Origin: Pseudomonas baetica
Lineage (GTDB): Bacteria > Pseudomonadota > Gammaproteobacteria > Pseudomonadales > Pseudomonadaceae
Reading direction: 5' to 3'
DNA: 64,000 bases
Assembly: GCF_002813455.1 (NCBI RefSeq)
Contig: NZ_PHHE01000001.1
Span: forward strand, 5,859,001 to 5,923,000
The translations under genes and the position numbers were made by a program. Every line of letters begins with the position of its first letter. The stretch's first letter is position 1. The notes below the pieces were generated by a model. The model did no database searches, was not told where the DNA came from, and saw only the letters and a program-made list of their open reading frames with translations. Positions 8,141 through 16,600 of the stretch are shown here, one piece after another.

Positions 8141-8461
8141 ATGATCATTTCCACCACTCAAGCCATCGAAGGCCGTCAGATCACCGCCTATCTGGACATA
8201 GTCAGTGCGGAGTCGGTGCAGGGCGTCAATGTGATCCGCGACATGTTTGCCGGCATGCGTGATTTTTTTGGCGGTCGGTCGCAAACGCTGGAGCGGGCAT
8301 TGAAAGAAGCTCGCATTCAGGCCACGGACGAGATCAAGGAACGAGCGCGTGCCTTGCAGGCAGATGCGGTGGTCGGATTGGATTTCGAGATCAGCATGCC
8401 GGCGGGCAAGGGCGGCATGGTTGTGGTGTTTGTGACGGGAACAGCGGTGAAGCTGCGCTGA
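8141..8461 (+). CDS. YbjQ/UPF0145 family protein
   Basis: The 106-aa protein is of the UPF0145 (YbjQ) family, sometimes described as a putative heavy-metal-binding domain. Family features are MIISTTQAIEGRQI at the start, GGRSQTLERALKEAR in the middle and ADAVVGLDFEI near the end. It is normally a small pentamer-forming cytoplasmic protein of unknown function. An AAGGA site precedes the ATG by about seven bases. It is the first host gene after the prophage and seems monocistronic. Confidence 0.88.
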   Translation: MIISTTQAIEGRQITAYLDIVSAESVQGVNVIRDMFAGMRDFFGGRSQTLERALKEARIQATDEIKERARALQADAVVGLDFEISMPAGKGGMVVVFVTGTAVKLR

Positions 8462-8622
8462 GCGGCCGCCGCGGCGTTGAATTTTTGTAGGCCATTCGTC
8501 GGGCGTCAGGCGTTCTGAATAACAAGTCCATTAATGACCAGCTAGTCTCAAAATCCTGAGGGGTCGATATTTTTCAGGCAAGATGGTTTGCCGGTGTCGA
8601 CCTATTACGAAGGGGAGAGGGC

Positions 8623-8808
8623 ATGACTCAACCGTATATCGAAGACGATGGCGCTGAATTTTCCTTCAACAACTGCGTACGCTGCGGACAGAGCGAGTAC
8701 CAGTCGGGTTTTGGTGAAGACACGATTCAGAACGCCAAAATCAAATCCATGGCGCCGAAAGGGCCGAAGGCGAAATTCCTTCCCAAGGTGGCGCGGGCCA
8801 GAAAATAA
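8623..8808 (+). CDS. Small hypothetical protein with a Cys-x2-Cys pair
   Basis: The 61-aa product has a strong ribosome site (AGGGGAGAGG) and a terminator 15 bases after its stop, which argue that it is real. It has CVRCGQ near residue 18, a possible half metal site, and a basic tail (PKAKFLPKVARARK). I do not recognise the family. The overlapping frame starting at 8648 is its shadow. Confidence 0.6.
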   Translation: MTQPYIEDDGAEFSFNNCVRCGQSEYQSGFGEDTIQNAKIKSMAPKGPKAKFLPKVARARK

Positions 8809-8822
8809 GCTTTCTCGACATA

Positions 8823-8850
8823 AACCCCGTCATTGAACGGGGTTTTTTTA
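8823..8850 (+). terminator. Rho-independent terminator
   Basis: AACCCCGT-CATTGA-ACGGGGTT followed by a T-run, directly after the small protein gene. Confidence 0.85.
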
Positions 8851-8968
8851 CGTCTGATCGGTGACTTCCGAAACGTTCTACGAATGGTTTAAAGAACTCG
8901 GTTTTTTTTCACAAACTTTTCACGTAGTCCGGATTAAGGTGAAGCCATCCGTTAGAAAGCAAGTCTCC

Positions 8969-8996
8969 AGCCCGTCTCCCCAGCGGGCTTTTTTTT
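8969..8996 (+). terminator. Terminator interrupted in its T-tract by an ISL3 element
   Basis: AGCCCG and CGGGCT pair around a nine-base loop and are followed by eight T's, at which point the insertion sequence begins. No gene ends just upstream, so it may belong to a small RNA starting somewhere in 8860-8940, or to the longer transcript from the small gene. Confidence 0.65.
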
Positions 8997-10304
8997 GGTT
9001 CTTCACGGAATCCCGGGAAACACAGAAACAAGAACGCCGATTTGCTTGATGATGTTCGTGCGAGCAAACACATCTAACAAACCGGCGTTCTTATGCGCGA
9101 TATTAATACTTTCCTTCCTTTTTGGGAGGGCTTTTCTGTCGTCACGATCAAGCCTGATGGTGATGCCCTCCTGATCGATCTTACACCCCACGCCACCCGA
9201 TTCCCTTCCTGTGGTGGGTGCCAAAAACCCTGTTCAACCACGCATGAGTATTGCCAGCGAGTCATTCGTGATTTACCCATTCTCGGTCGCGCAGTACGCC
9301 TGAGCGTTTTGCTCCGACGCGTTGGTTGCCGCGACTGTGGCAAACGCATGGAGGCCGTCAGTTGGCTGGATCGCTATGCCCGTATGACACGGCGTCTGGC
9401 AGAGGCGGTCATTCAAGCCTGTGAACGCCTTCCCACGTTGCACGTAGCGCAGATGTTTGGGCTGCATTGGGAGACCGTTCGGGTGCTGGAGCGTCGAGCC
9501 TTGCAAGCAGCATTGAGCGTTTTGCCAAAGGCGCAACCGCGACGCTTGGTGATGGACGAGTTCGCATTATTCAAAGGTCATCGTTATGCCAGCGTTGTTC
9601 TGGACGCGGATACGCGACGGGTGCTGTGGATCGGCGAAGGCCGCAGCCGGGCGGCGGTCAGGCCATTTTTCGAAGAGCTGGGGCCAGAGGGGTGCGCCCG
9701 AATCGAAGCGGTGGCAATGGACATGAACACCGCTTTTGATCTGGAGGTTCGTCAGCACTGCCCAAAAGCGCGAGTGGTCTACGATCTTTTCCATGTGGTG
9801 GCCAAATATGGCCGAGAGGTGATTGATCGGGTTCGCGTCGACGAAGCCAATCGACTGCGTCACGACAAGCCGGCCCGAAAGGTCATCAAGCAAGCGCGTT
9901 GGCTGCTCCTGCGCAACCCGCAGAACCTGAAAACACCGGAGCAACAGGTCCGCTTGGAGGATTTGCTGGCGGCCAACCAAGCGTTGATGACGGTCTACTT
10001 GATGAAAGCTGAACTCAAAACGCTCTGGACGCCAAGTACCGCCTGGGGCTGGAGATCAGCCTGGAAGCAATGGCTGCGCCACGCTGATGAAAGCGCGATA
10101 CCGGCTCTGATCCTGTTCGCCAAACGGCTAAAGGGTTATTGGCGGGGAATCGTCAGCCGGGTTCGCTGGCCGATGCACACGGGGCAGTTGGAAGGCATAA
10201 ACAATCGAATAAAGGTTATCAAACGGATGGCGTACGGTTACCGGGATAGCGAATTCTTTTTCATGAAAATCAAGAGCGTCTTTCCCGGTAATCCGTGAAG
10301 AACC
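8997..10304. mobile_element. ISL3-family insertion sequence, complete (1308 bp)
   Basis: The ends are 24-base imperfect inverted repeats starting GGTTCTTCACGGA (left 8997-9020, right 10281-10304). Both flanks carry eight T's (8989-8996 and 10305-10312), which fits the 8-bp target duplication known for ISL3 elements. The transposase gene fills the element and its stop codon lies inside the right repeat. It looks recently inserted and intact. Confidence 0.9.
9093..10298 (+). CDS. tnpA: ISL3-family transposase
   Basis: The 401-aa DDE transposase has an N-terminal zinc-finger-like region (CGGCQKPC, then CRDCGKR), a helix-turn-helix region around residues 105-135 (AQMFGLHWETVRVLE), and DDE residues in LVMDEFALFKG, AVAMDMNTAF and GQLEGINNRIK. 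The MAYGYRD segment near the end is typical of ISL3. The full length indicates an active enzyme. The ATG follows a short left-end leader of about 70 bases. Confidence 0.92.
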   Translation: MRDINTFLPFWEGFSVVTIKPDGDALLIDLTPHATRFPSCGGCQKPCSTTHEYCQRVIRDLPILGRAVRLSVLLRRVGCRDCGKRMEAVSWLDRYARMTRRLAEAVIQACERLPTLHVAQMFGLHWETVRVLERRALQAALSVLPKAQPRRLVMDEFALFKGHRYASVVLDADTRRVLWIGEGRSRAAVRPFFEELGPEGCARIEAVAMDMNTAFDLEVRQHCPKARVVYDLFHVVAKYGREVIDRVRVDEANRLRHDKPARKVIKQARWLLLRNPQNLKTPEQQVRLEDLLAANQALMTVYLMKAELKTLWTPSTAWGWRSAWKQWLRHADESAIPALILFAKRLKGYWRGIVSRVRWPMHTGQLEGINNRIKVIKRMAYGYRDSEFFFMKIKSVFPGNP

Positions 10305-10453
10305 TTTTTTTTGCCTGTCGTAAAACCTTTTCCAGAATCGCTGTCAAATCGGCGCCAAGTGCTTGCTGCGCTTTGGTTCCGTCTGGACTTTTGCGCAGCT
10401 ACGGCATTAAATCCCGCCCCCTTTTTGTCATCCCGATTTTTGAGGTTTTCGTC

Positions 10454-10825
10454 ATGCGTTTAACACTGCCTGCTCTGGTTCTGGGGCTTTTCGTTGCTCA
10501 AGGTGCGATGGCTGCCGGTGACGGCACCGCTGCGCTGGGCGGTGGTCTGGGTGGCGCGCTGGGTAATGTCGTCGGCCAGAAAATGGGCGGCAGCACCGGC
10601 GCCGCGATTGGTGCCGGTGTGGCGGGCGCAGCGGGTAGTGCAGTGGCGGCACGCAAAGGCAGCCGGACCAAAGCGGCCATCGGCGGCGGTGTTGGCGCTG
10701 CCGGCGGTTCGGTGATCGGCAACAGCCTGGGCGGCAGAAATGGCGCCACCATCGGTGCTGGTCTGGGTGGTGCTGCGGGCGGCGCGGTGGGCAGCAACCT
10801 GTCCAAAGGCCACAAGCGTCACTGA
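10454..10825 (+). CDS. Glycine-zipper exported protein (paralogue 1)
   Basis: The reading frame is open from 10295 but begins inside the insertion sequence. The proper start is the ATG at 10454 with GAGG upstream, followed by a signal peptide (MRLTLPALVLGLFVAQGAMA). The mature part of about 100 aa is nearly all Gly/Ala repeats of the type GGSTGAAIGAGVAGAAG, a glycine zipper expected to be membrane-associated or periplasmic. It is a close paralogue of the gene at 12396, and the two are separated by an IS4 element. The native promoter lies in the 140 bases after the ISL3 right end. Confidence 0.8.
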   Translation: MRLTLPALVLGLFVAQGAMAAGDGTAALGGGLGGALGNVVGQKMGGSTGAAIGAGVAGAAGSAVAARKGSRTKAAIGGGVGAAGGSVIGNSLGGRNGATIGAGLGGAAGGAVGSNLSKGHKRH

Positions 10826-10862
10826 GATTGATTGCGTGCCAGAAAAGCCCGACTGGATGTCG

Positions 10863-12284
10863 TAATGCTGTTCACTTAAGCGGAGCAGCCTTACGGTCCA
10901 CCGGAAACCGGGTTTTTGAGATCTTCACCGTCCTTGGCCTCGAAGGCCTTGGACGGTGATCCAGAAACAGCCCGCCAACGCCTTTTCTAAGTTCCGCCAA
11001 CCGTCTACCCGTCGCTGAAACAGGATTGGCCGCTGCCATTACGATCAACTGCACGGCGATGTACTGGCAAGCCGGCTTGAAACGGATGTCCGACGGCGCT
11101 CGACCAAACGCGACTGCTGCCTGACTTGCCTCCCGACGAATCACGTTGTAAGCCAGCAACAACCCCCACACTTCCTGGTAGATCAAATCGACCTTTTTGC
11201 TGCGCAAGGTCATTGCGTTTTGCTGCATTGAGCTTTTGATATCCCTGAAGCCCAATTCGATTTCCCAGCGCTCCTGATAAAGCTTGGCAACAGACTTGGT
11301 GCTGTAGATCTTGGCCGGCAACGACGTCATGACTGTTTTTACTTTGCCTTGAATTTCATAACTGACTTCACGCGCCTCCCAGTGTGTAGGAAGAGTCGGA
11401 TTTCGCTTTCTGGCTTGCGGCGACACTTTCATACGCACCAAACGATCATGCTGGTTGTAACGGGCTACCTCCTCGCAAACCAATCCCTTTTTTGCCGGAA
11501 TCAGCCAATGACGGTGACTGCCGTCGCCGCTCAGGCTGAGCATGAGATCGGCGCTCCAGAACCCTTTATCGAATAGCGTCACGGAGTGGTCGGGGATCTG
11601 CTGCAAAAACTCATCGGCCAGACGCATTTCGCTGCGTCGGTAAGGGCTAAGCTGTGCATCCAGGATCAGGTGTGAACGCACATTCATCAGCGCCACCAGG
11701 CGCAGCATGGGAAAGGGAGTCTGGCGGTCGGTCGAGGTGTTTCCAGAACCGAAATGGTCTCGCAACTCCGGTGTATCCGGCGTGCGCAGAAGCGCACCAT
11801 CGACTGCAAATACTTGCAGATCCTGCCAGGCATCATCGGGATAGCGCTGCGCGCCCCATTGAGTACCCGTTTTGCGAAACAACCACTCAACCGGGTCGGC
11901 CCCCAGCCGCTTGCGGGCTTCGGATACACCGCTACGGGCCAATAGATGGTCAGAAGCCAGACCTTGGGCGCAGATGTTCAAACGTCGGGCGACCTCATGA
12001 ACGGGCTCGTCGCGAAACAATGCCATGCCGAGCACCAGCCAGAGCACTTGGTCGGCAGGCAAGCGACGCCGTCGGATAGTGGCCTGGCTGGACAGATCCA
12101 GCGCAGACGCGACCCACTCGATGGGAATATTTTGAGTGAATGTGCTCAAGTCACAGAAGTTGAAAAGGTCGCCGAGGTCGAGCAAGTCCTGTTGAACAGA
12201 CATAAAAAATCCGATGCCAGAGATCTGACATCGGATTTTCGAAGAAGCCCGGCGAGGATTCAAATGCTTAAGTGAACAGCATTA
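10863..12284. mobile_element. IS4-family insertion sequence, complete (about 1.42 kb)
   Basis: Perfect 19-base inverted repeats TAATGCTGTTCACTTAAGC bound the element (10863-10881 and 12266-12284). The flanking bases (GGATGTCG on the left, GGCTTGAT on the right) show no direct repeat, although IS4 elements normally create one of roughly 10-13 bp. It sits between AAAAGCCCG and CCGGGCTTTTT, which would form the stem of a terminator if rejoined. The ends could be off by one base. Confidence 0.88.
10872..12203 (-). CDS. tnpA: IS4-family transposase
   Basis: The start was taken at the Met of MSVQQDLLDLGDLF (12203); the frame is open 20 codons further up, into the terminal repeat. The product is about 443 aa. 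IS4 signatures are FAVDGALLRTPDT (first Asp), VTLFDKGFW (second Asp) and YQERWEIELGFRDIK (the Y-R-E-K motif). The full length and intact motifs suggest a functional enzyme. The stop codon lies inside the left terminal repeat. Confidence 0.9.
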   Translation of the reverse strand: MSVQQDLLDLGDLFNFCDLSTFTQNIPIEWVASALDLSSQATIRRRRLPADQVLWLVLGMALFRDEPVHEVARRLNICAQGLASDHLLARSGVSEARKRLGADPVEWLFRKTGTQWGAQRYPDDAWQDLQVFAVDGALLRTPDTPELRDHFGSGNTSTDRQTPFPMLRLVALMNVRSHLILDAQLSPYRRSEMRLADEFLQQIPDHSVTLFDKGFWSADLMLSLSGDGSHRHWLIPAKKGLVCEEVARYNQHDRLVRMKVSPQARKRNPTLPTHWEAREVSYEIQGKVKTVMTSLPAKIYSTKSVAKLYQERWEIELGFRDIKSSMQQNAMTLRSKKVDLIYQEVWGLLLAYNVIRREASQAAVAFGRAPSDIRFKPACQYIAVQLIVMAAANPVSATGRRLAELRKGVGGLFLDHRPRPSRPRTVKISKTRFPVDRKAAPLK

Positions 12285-12395
12285 GGCTTGATGCCGGGCT
12301 TTTTCATGCCTGAACGTTTTTACGGAAAACGTCTCCAATCGTATATAAGTCCATACTTCGTCGGACTGTCCCGATTCGGGAACTGTGAGGTTCAT

Positions 12396-12818
12396 ATGCG
12401 TTTGTCATTATCTGCACTGTTTTTCGGATTGTTGGTTGCCCAGGGCGCGATGGCGGCCGGGGATGGTTCCGCAGCGGCTGGCGGTGGGCTGGGTGGCGTG
12501 CTGGGCAATGTGGTCGGCGGGCAACTCGGTGGCAGCACGGGGGCTGCGGTCGGTGCGGGTGTGGGTGGCGCGGCGGGCAGCGCCGTCGGCGCGAATAAAC
12601 GCAGTCGTACGGAAGCCGCCATTGGTGGTGGCCTTGGTGCAGCTGGCGGCTCAGTGATCGGTAACAGCCTGGGCGGTTCGACCGGTTCGGCTGTTGGTGC
12701 CGGATTGGGTGGCGCGGCGGGTGGTGCGGTGGGCAACAACTTGGGTGACGATGGTGGGAAGTCTCATTCTGATGGTGGTCATAAGCATAAGAACAAGCAT
12801 AAAAACAAACATCATTGA
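12396..12818 (+). CDS. Glycine-zipper exported protein (paralogue 2)
   Basis: The ATG at 12396 has GTGAGG six bases upstream and opens a signal peptide (MRLSLSALFFGLLVAQGAMA). The 140-aa product consists of Gly/Ala zipper repeats (GGSTGAAVGAGVGGAAG and similar) and ends in a His/Lys-rich tail (HKHKNKHKNKHH) that could bind metal or the cell surface. It is closely similar to the product of 10454-10825, so the pair arose by duplication. A terminator follows. Confidence 0.82.
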   Translation: MRLSLSALFFGLLVAQGAMAAGDGSAAAGGGLGGVLGNVVGGQLGGSTGAAVGAGVGGAAGSAVGANKRSRTEAAIGGGLGAAGGSVIGNSLGGSTGSAVGAGLGGAAGGAVGNNLGDDGGKSHSDGGHKHKNKHKNKHH

Positions 12819-12833
12819 TTGATGATTGGATAG

Positions 12834-12857
12834 GAACCCGGCCTTGTGCCGGGTTTT
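12834..12857 (+). terminator. Rho-independent terminator
   Basis: AACCCGGC-CTT-GTGCCGGGTTTTC hairpin and short T-run directly after the glycine-zipper gene. Confidence 0.75.
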
Positions 12858-12940
12858 CCGTTTCTGCAGGTTCGACTCGGGAACGATTGGCAGCAGGGCC
12901 TTTCGAACGTCATACACTCCGCGAATACATGAGGTTTGCC

Positions 12941-13107
12941 ATGACTCCCGAACCGAAGGCAAGGAAGAGAAAGGTCCAAGTGGACTGCCGTTTATCAATG
13001 ATCCGGGGAATGAGGATCCGGGGTCGCAGATGGATGCTCCGGTGCCGCTGATTGATTCGGATGATGAATTGGATGGCGAGTTTGATGAGGATGAAGATGA
13101 GCAGTGA
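12941..13107 (+). pseudogene. Small acidic-tailed protein, probably frameshifted
   Basis: An ATG at 12941 with a GAGG site opens MTPEPKARKRK, but the sensible protein continues in another frame: EGKEEKGPSGLPFINDPG, then DAPVPLID, then a strongly acidic tail ending at 13107. Small proteins of this type (GLPF..DPG..DPGS, acidic end) are familiar in pseudomonads. A single missing base in the A/G-rich stretch around 12950-12975 would explain it. No function is known to me. Confidence 0.5.
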
Positions 13108-13219
13108 GCGAATGCACGGGTTACTCCCCGGGGTCGCTAGCGTGTTAAAGCCTTTAATTCTCAGGGGCCTGTCGGTGCAGGCCCTGTGAGTGTTAGGTAG
13201 AGTTGTGTGGTGTCATGAA

Positions 13220-13606
13220 TTAAAAGGACTTTAACCATGCACGATAGAACGCCTTTTGGTCCTCTATGTTATTTGTTAGGTCTCTGTCTTCGTAATCGAA
13301 AATGCGAACTATATCTTCCTCTTCTGAGGGACGTCCTTCACGGAGCTCATAGGCAGTAAGTCCGCAGGACATTTGTGAACTCATGCTTGACGGGTGGACG
13401 TTGATTTTAGAACCCTTACATAAAAAAGTAACCTCTGGAAATTCTGACCTCAGCGCACCAAAACAGCCATAAAGATCGTAAGACGTATAGGTTTTTTTTA
13501 GGCCATCTTTTCTTGTAAATGTTAGCGCTCTATTCCTTCTGTCACATTCAATAAAAGCTGCTTCCAGACCTTCAGCTGTTTTAATCTGAATTTCTATCGG
13601 TTTCAT
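13220..13606 (-). CDS. Putative immunity protein to the RHS ADP-ribosyltransferase toxin
   Basis: This 128-aa, mildly acidic cytoplasmic-type protein without signal peptide or membrane segment starts MKPIEIQIKTAEGLEAAF. Its ATG overlaps the toxin stop (ATGA), so the two are translated together, and the DNA is AT-richer than the RHS core, as is usual for toxin tip plus immunity pairs. I do not recognise the fold. The immunity role is inferred from position only. Confidence 0.7.
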   Translation of the reverse strand: MKPIEIQIKTAEGLEAAFIECDRRNRALTFTRKDGLKKTYTSYDLYGCFGALRSEFPEVTFLCKGSKINVHPSSMSSQMSCGLTAYELREGRPSEEEDIVRIFDYEDRDLTNNIEDQKAFYRAWLKSF

Positions 13607-16600
13607 TGTTTACTCCTGTTTGGGTTGAGCACTGAATAACCTTTATAGCTGCCATCTTCGTAGACTGGCGTGGCTCCTACAATGTCTTTACTTTTAATAC
13701 CCCCTGGAACTGCAATTTCTACTTCACGTCGATGGGGTGAAAGGGCACCAAGTTCTTTGTTTACGTCAATCCCTTTAACGTTCTTCAGTACATATATGTA
13801 ACCGTCGGCAATGCCGTAGCCCGTAGCAAATTTTGCTGCCTGCTGTTCTGAGAAAGAAGTACTCACATACCAGCTTGGTGGAATTTTATTGTCCAAAGCA
13901 TGCAGGAAAAGATCTTTACTATCGCCCCATGGTTCAAATCCGGCATCAAAAATTTCCCATGGTTCTCGATCATCGCCTCGGTACAAATAATGGTTTTCTT
14001 GTTTCGGGGCTGGAGTTGCAGGTGCCCCTTCCTCTACACCGACTTTGCTAAAAGTGTGGACTTCACGTGAGGGTTTTCCGCAATTATCCCCACCCGGACA
14101 ATCACTCAACCCCAACGGATCCACCCACCCCGTCGGATTCGGCACGTACTGGTACTGATTAATCCCACCCGCCAATTTGATCGGGTCCGGCGTCAAATAC
14201 CGTCCCAGCCTTGGGTCGTAATACCGGTGCCGGTTGTAATGCAGCCCACTTTCCCCATCGAAATACTGCCCCTGAAAGCGCAGCGGCTGGTCCAGGTAGT
14301 CCTCGCCGGCGAGGGTGATCGCGGCGACTTTGCCGTAGGCGTCGTATTGCGCCGACCAGACGATTTCGCCGCTGTAGTCGGTGAGTTCCTGCGGGGTGCC
14401 GAGGTGGTCGAGCTGGTAGTAGAACGGGCAGGCTTTTTTCGGGCCCTTGCCATCGAGTAGCGCCAGCGGGCGAAAGGTGCCGGGTTCGTAGACGTAGCTG
14501 CGGTACTGGCTTTGGCTGCTTTCGGCGACGAGGTGATCGCCTTGCCAGAAGAACTCGGTGGTGGTGCCGTCGACGGTTTTGCGGATGCGTCGGCCGAAGG
14601 CGTCGTATTGGTACGTCGCGGTTTTGCCGTCGGGACGGGTCAGGCCGATGAGCCGGTGCTGGCTGTCGTAGCGGTATTCGGTGACGAGTTTCTGCCCGGT
14701 GCCACGGCGTTCGCGGATCAGGTTGCCGAAGGCGTCGTAGTCGTAGTGGCGGTCGCCCTGCATCAGCAGGCGGTTGCCTTTTATCTGCGTCGGGCCGGGG
14801 CGGTCCTGCATCAGCAGGTTGCCGGCCGGGTCGTGAGCGAAGGATTCCGGCAGTTCATCGCGTGAGTGTCGTACGCGAATCTGCCGGTCGAGGGCGTCGT
14901 AGCCGTAGGTGCGCTGGCCGTGGCGGGTGTCGGCGATGTGTTGCAGATTGCCGTTGGCGCTGTAGGCATAATCGCGCCGATACAACGAAGCGTGCTCATG
15001 GCCTACGGCGTGAGCGAGCAAACGGCCCTGATCGTCGTAGGCATATTCGCTGAGCAGCAGGCCTTGCTGACGATGCTGTTCGCGACCGGCGCGGTAGACA
15101 TGCTGCGTCAGTGGCGCGCCGTTGAGGTGGATCGCGGTCAGCGCACCGCCCTTGGCGTAGTGGTAATCGAGCTTGCTGTTGTCCGGCAGACGCTGGCGCT
15201 TGAGCTGGCCGCAGGCGTCGTAGGTGTAACGCAGGGTGCCCCAGCCTTGATGCTCGGTGATCAGCCGGTCCTGCAGGTCGTATTCGAAGGCCAGTGGGTG
15301 TTTCTGGCCGTCGTCGACGCCGGTTAAACGACCGAGGCGGTCGTAGCGGTATTCGACCTTGATCCCGTCCGGCAGGGTTTTGATCAGCAAGCGTCCGGCG
15401 GTATCGCGCTCGTATCCGGTGACCAACGTCGAGCCGTCATCGCCGAACTCGGTCTTTTCCAGCAGGTGACCATTGAGGTCATAGGCGTAGGCCGTGCGCC
15501 GACCGTCGAAGCCGGTTTCCTGTCGGATCAGTCCGGTGGACGTGTAGTCCAGACGGTACTTTTCGCCGGACTCGTTTTCGATCTCGGTGAGCAGCAGTTG
15601 CGCATGGTCGTAGCGGTACTGCACCCGCGTGCCGTCTGGGTTGATCCGCCGCGAAACCAGATGCAGGTCGTCGTCATATTCGTAGCGGGTGATGCGCCCG
15701 AGTTCGTCGCGTTCAGCCGTGACTTGACCATATGAGCCGTAGCTGTAGGCACGGGTGGCCCCGCCCGCAAACGTGGTATGCACCAGTCGGCCCACGGCGT
15801 CCCAATGCTGACGCGTGATCGCGCCATGTTCGTCCTGCGTTGTGCTCCGTCGCCCGAGCGCATCGTAGGAAAAACGCCGCACGCCACCGTCGGGCAGCGT
15901 CTCTTCAGTCAGTTGGCCGAGGTCGTTCCACACCAGCACATGGCGGCTGGTGTCCGGGTAACGGATCGATAGCAATTGCCCACGGGCGTCGTAGTGGTAA
16001 TGGCTGACATGACCGTCAGGATCAACCGCTTCGGTGACATCGCCCTGGGCATTGCGCCGATACGTCCACACTGCTTCGCCACGCGAGCGGCTGTGCAGGA
16101 AACCGTTGCGGTACTCGTAGGACGTTGGCTCGTCATCCGGCGGAAGCAGCGCGATCAGCCGTCCGACATCGTCGTAGCGGTATTCGGTGATGGCGCCTAA
16201 AGGGTCCTGCTCGGCGATCAATCGGCCCTGATCGTCGTAAGCCTTGAGGTGCTCGCCACCGTCAGCCTCGACCTTGCGCACCAGTCGTGCCCGGTCGTCG
16301 TGGACGTAGGTTTCTTCGGTGCCGTCGACGTAATGCACCGCAACACTGCCGTCGTCGCTCCAGACATAACGCGTGTTCATCTGCGAGAACGACGCCCAAT
16401 GGCGCACGCAACGCGCCGACTTCCCGGCCCGTTCCCACTCCCAGAAGAAACTCGCGCCGCCGGTCAACTGGCGCTGGAGGATGACGTGTTGATCGTCGTA
16501 GTCGTAGCGCTCGCTGTCGCCGACGGCATTACACGCTTCGATCAGGTGCTGATAAGCGTCGTAGCGGTAACTGACGAGGGTTTGCTCAGTGAGCCAAGGC

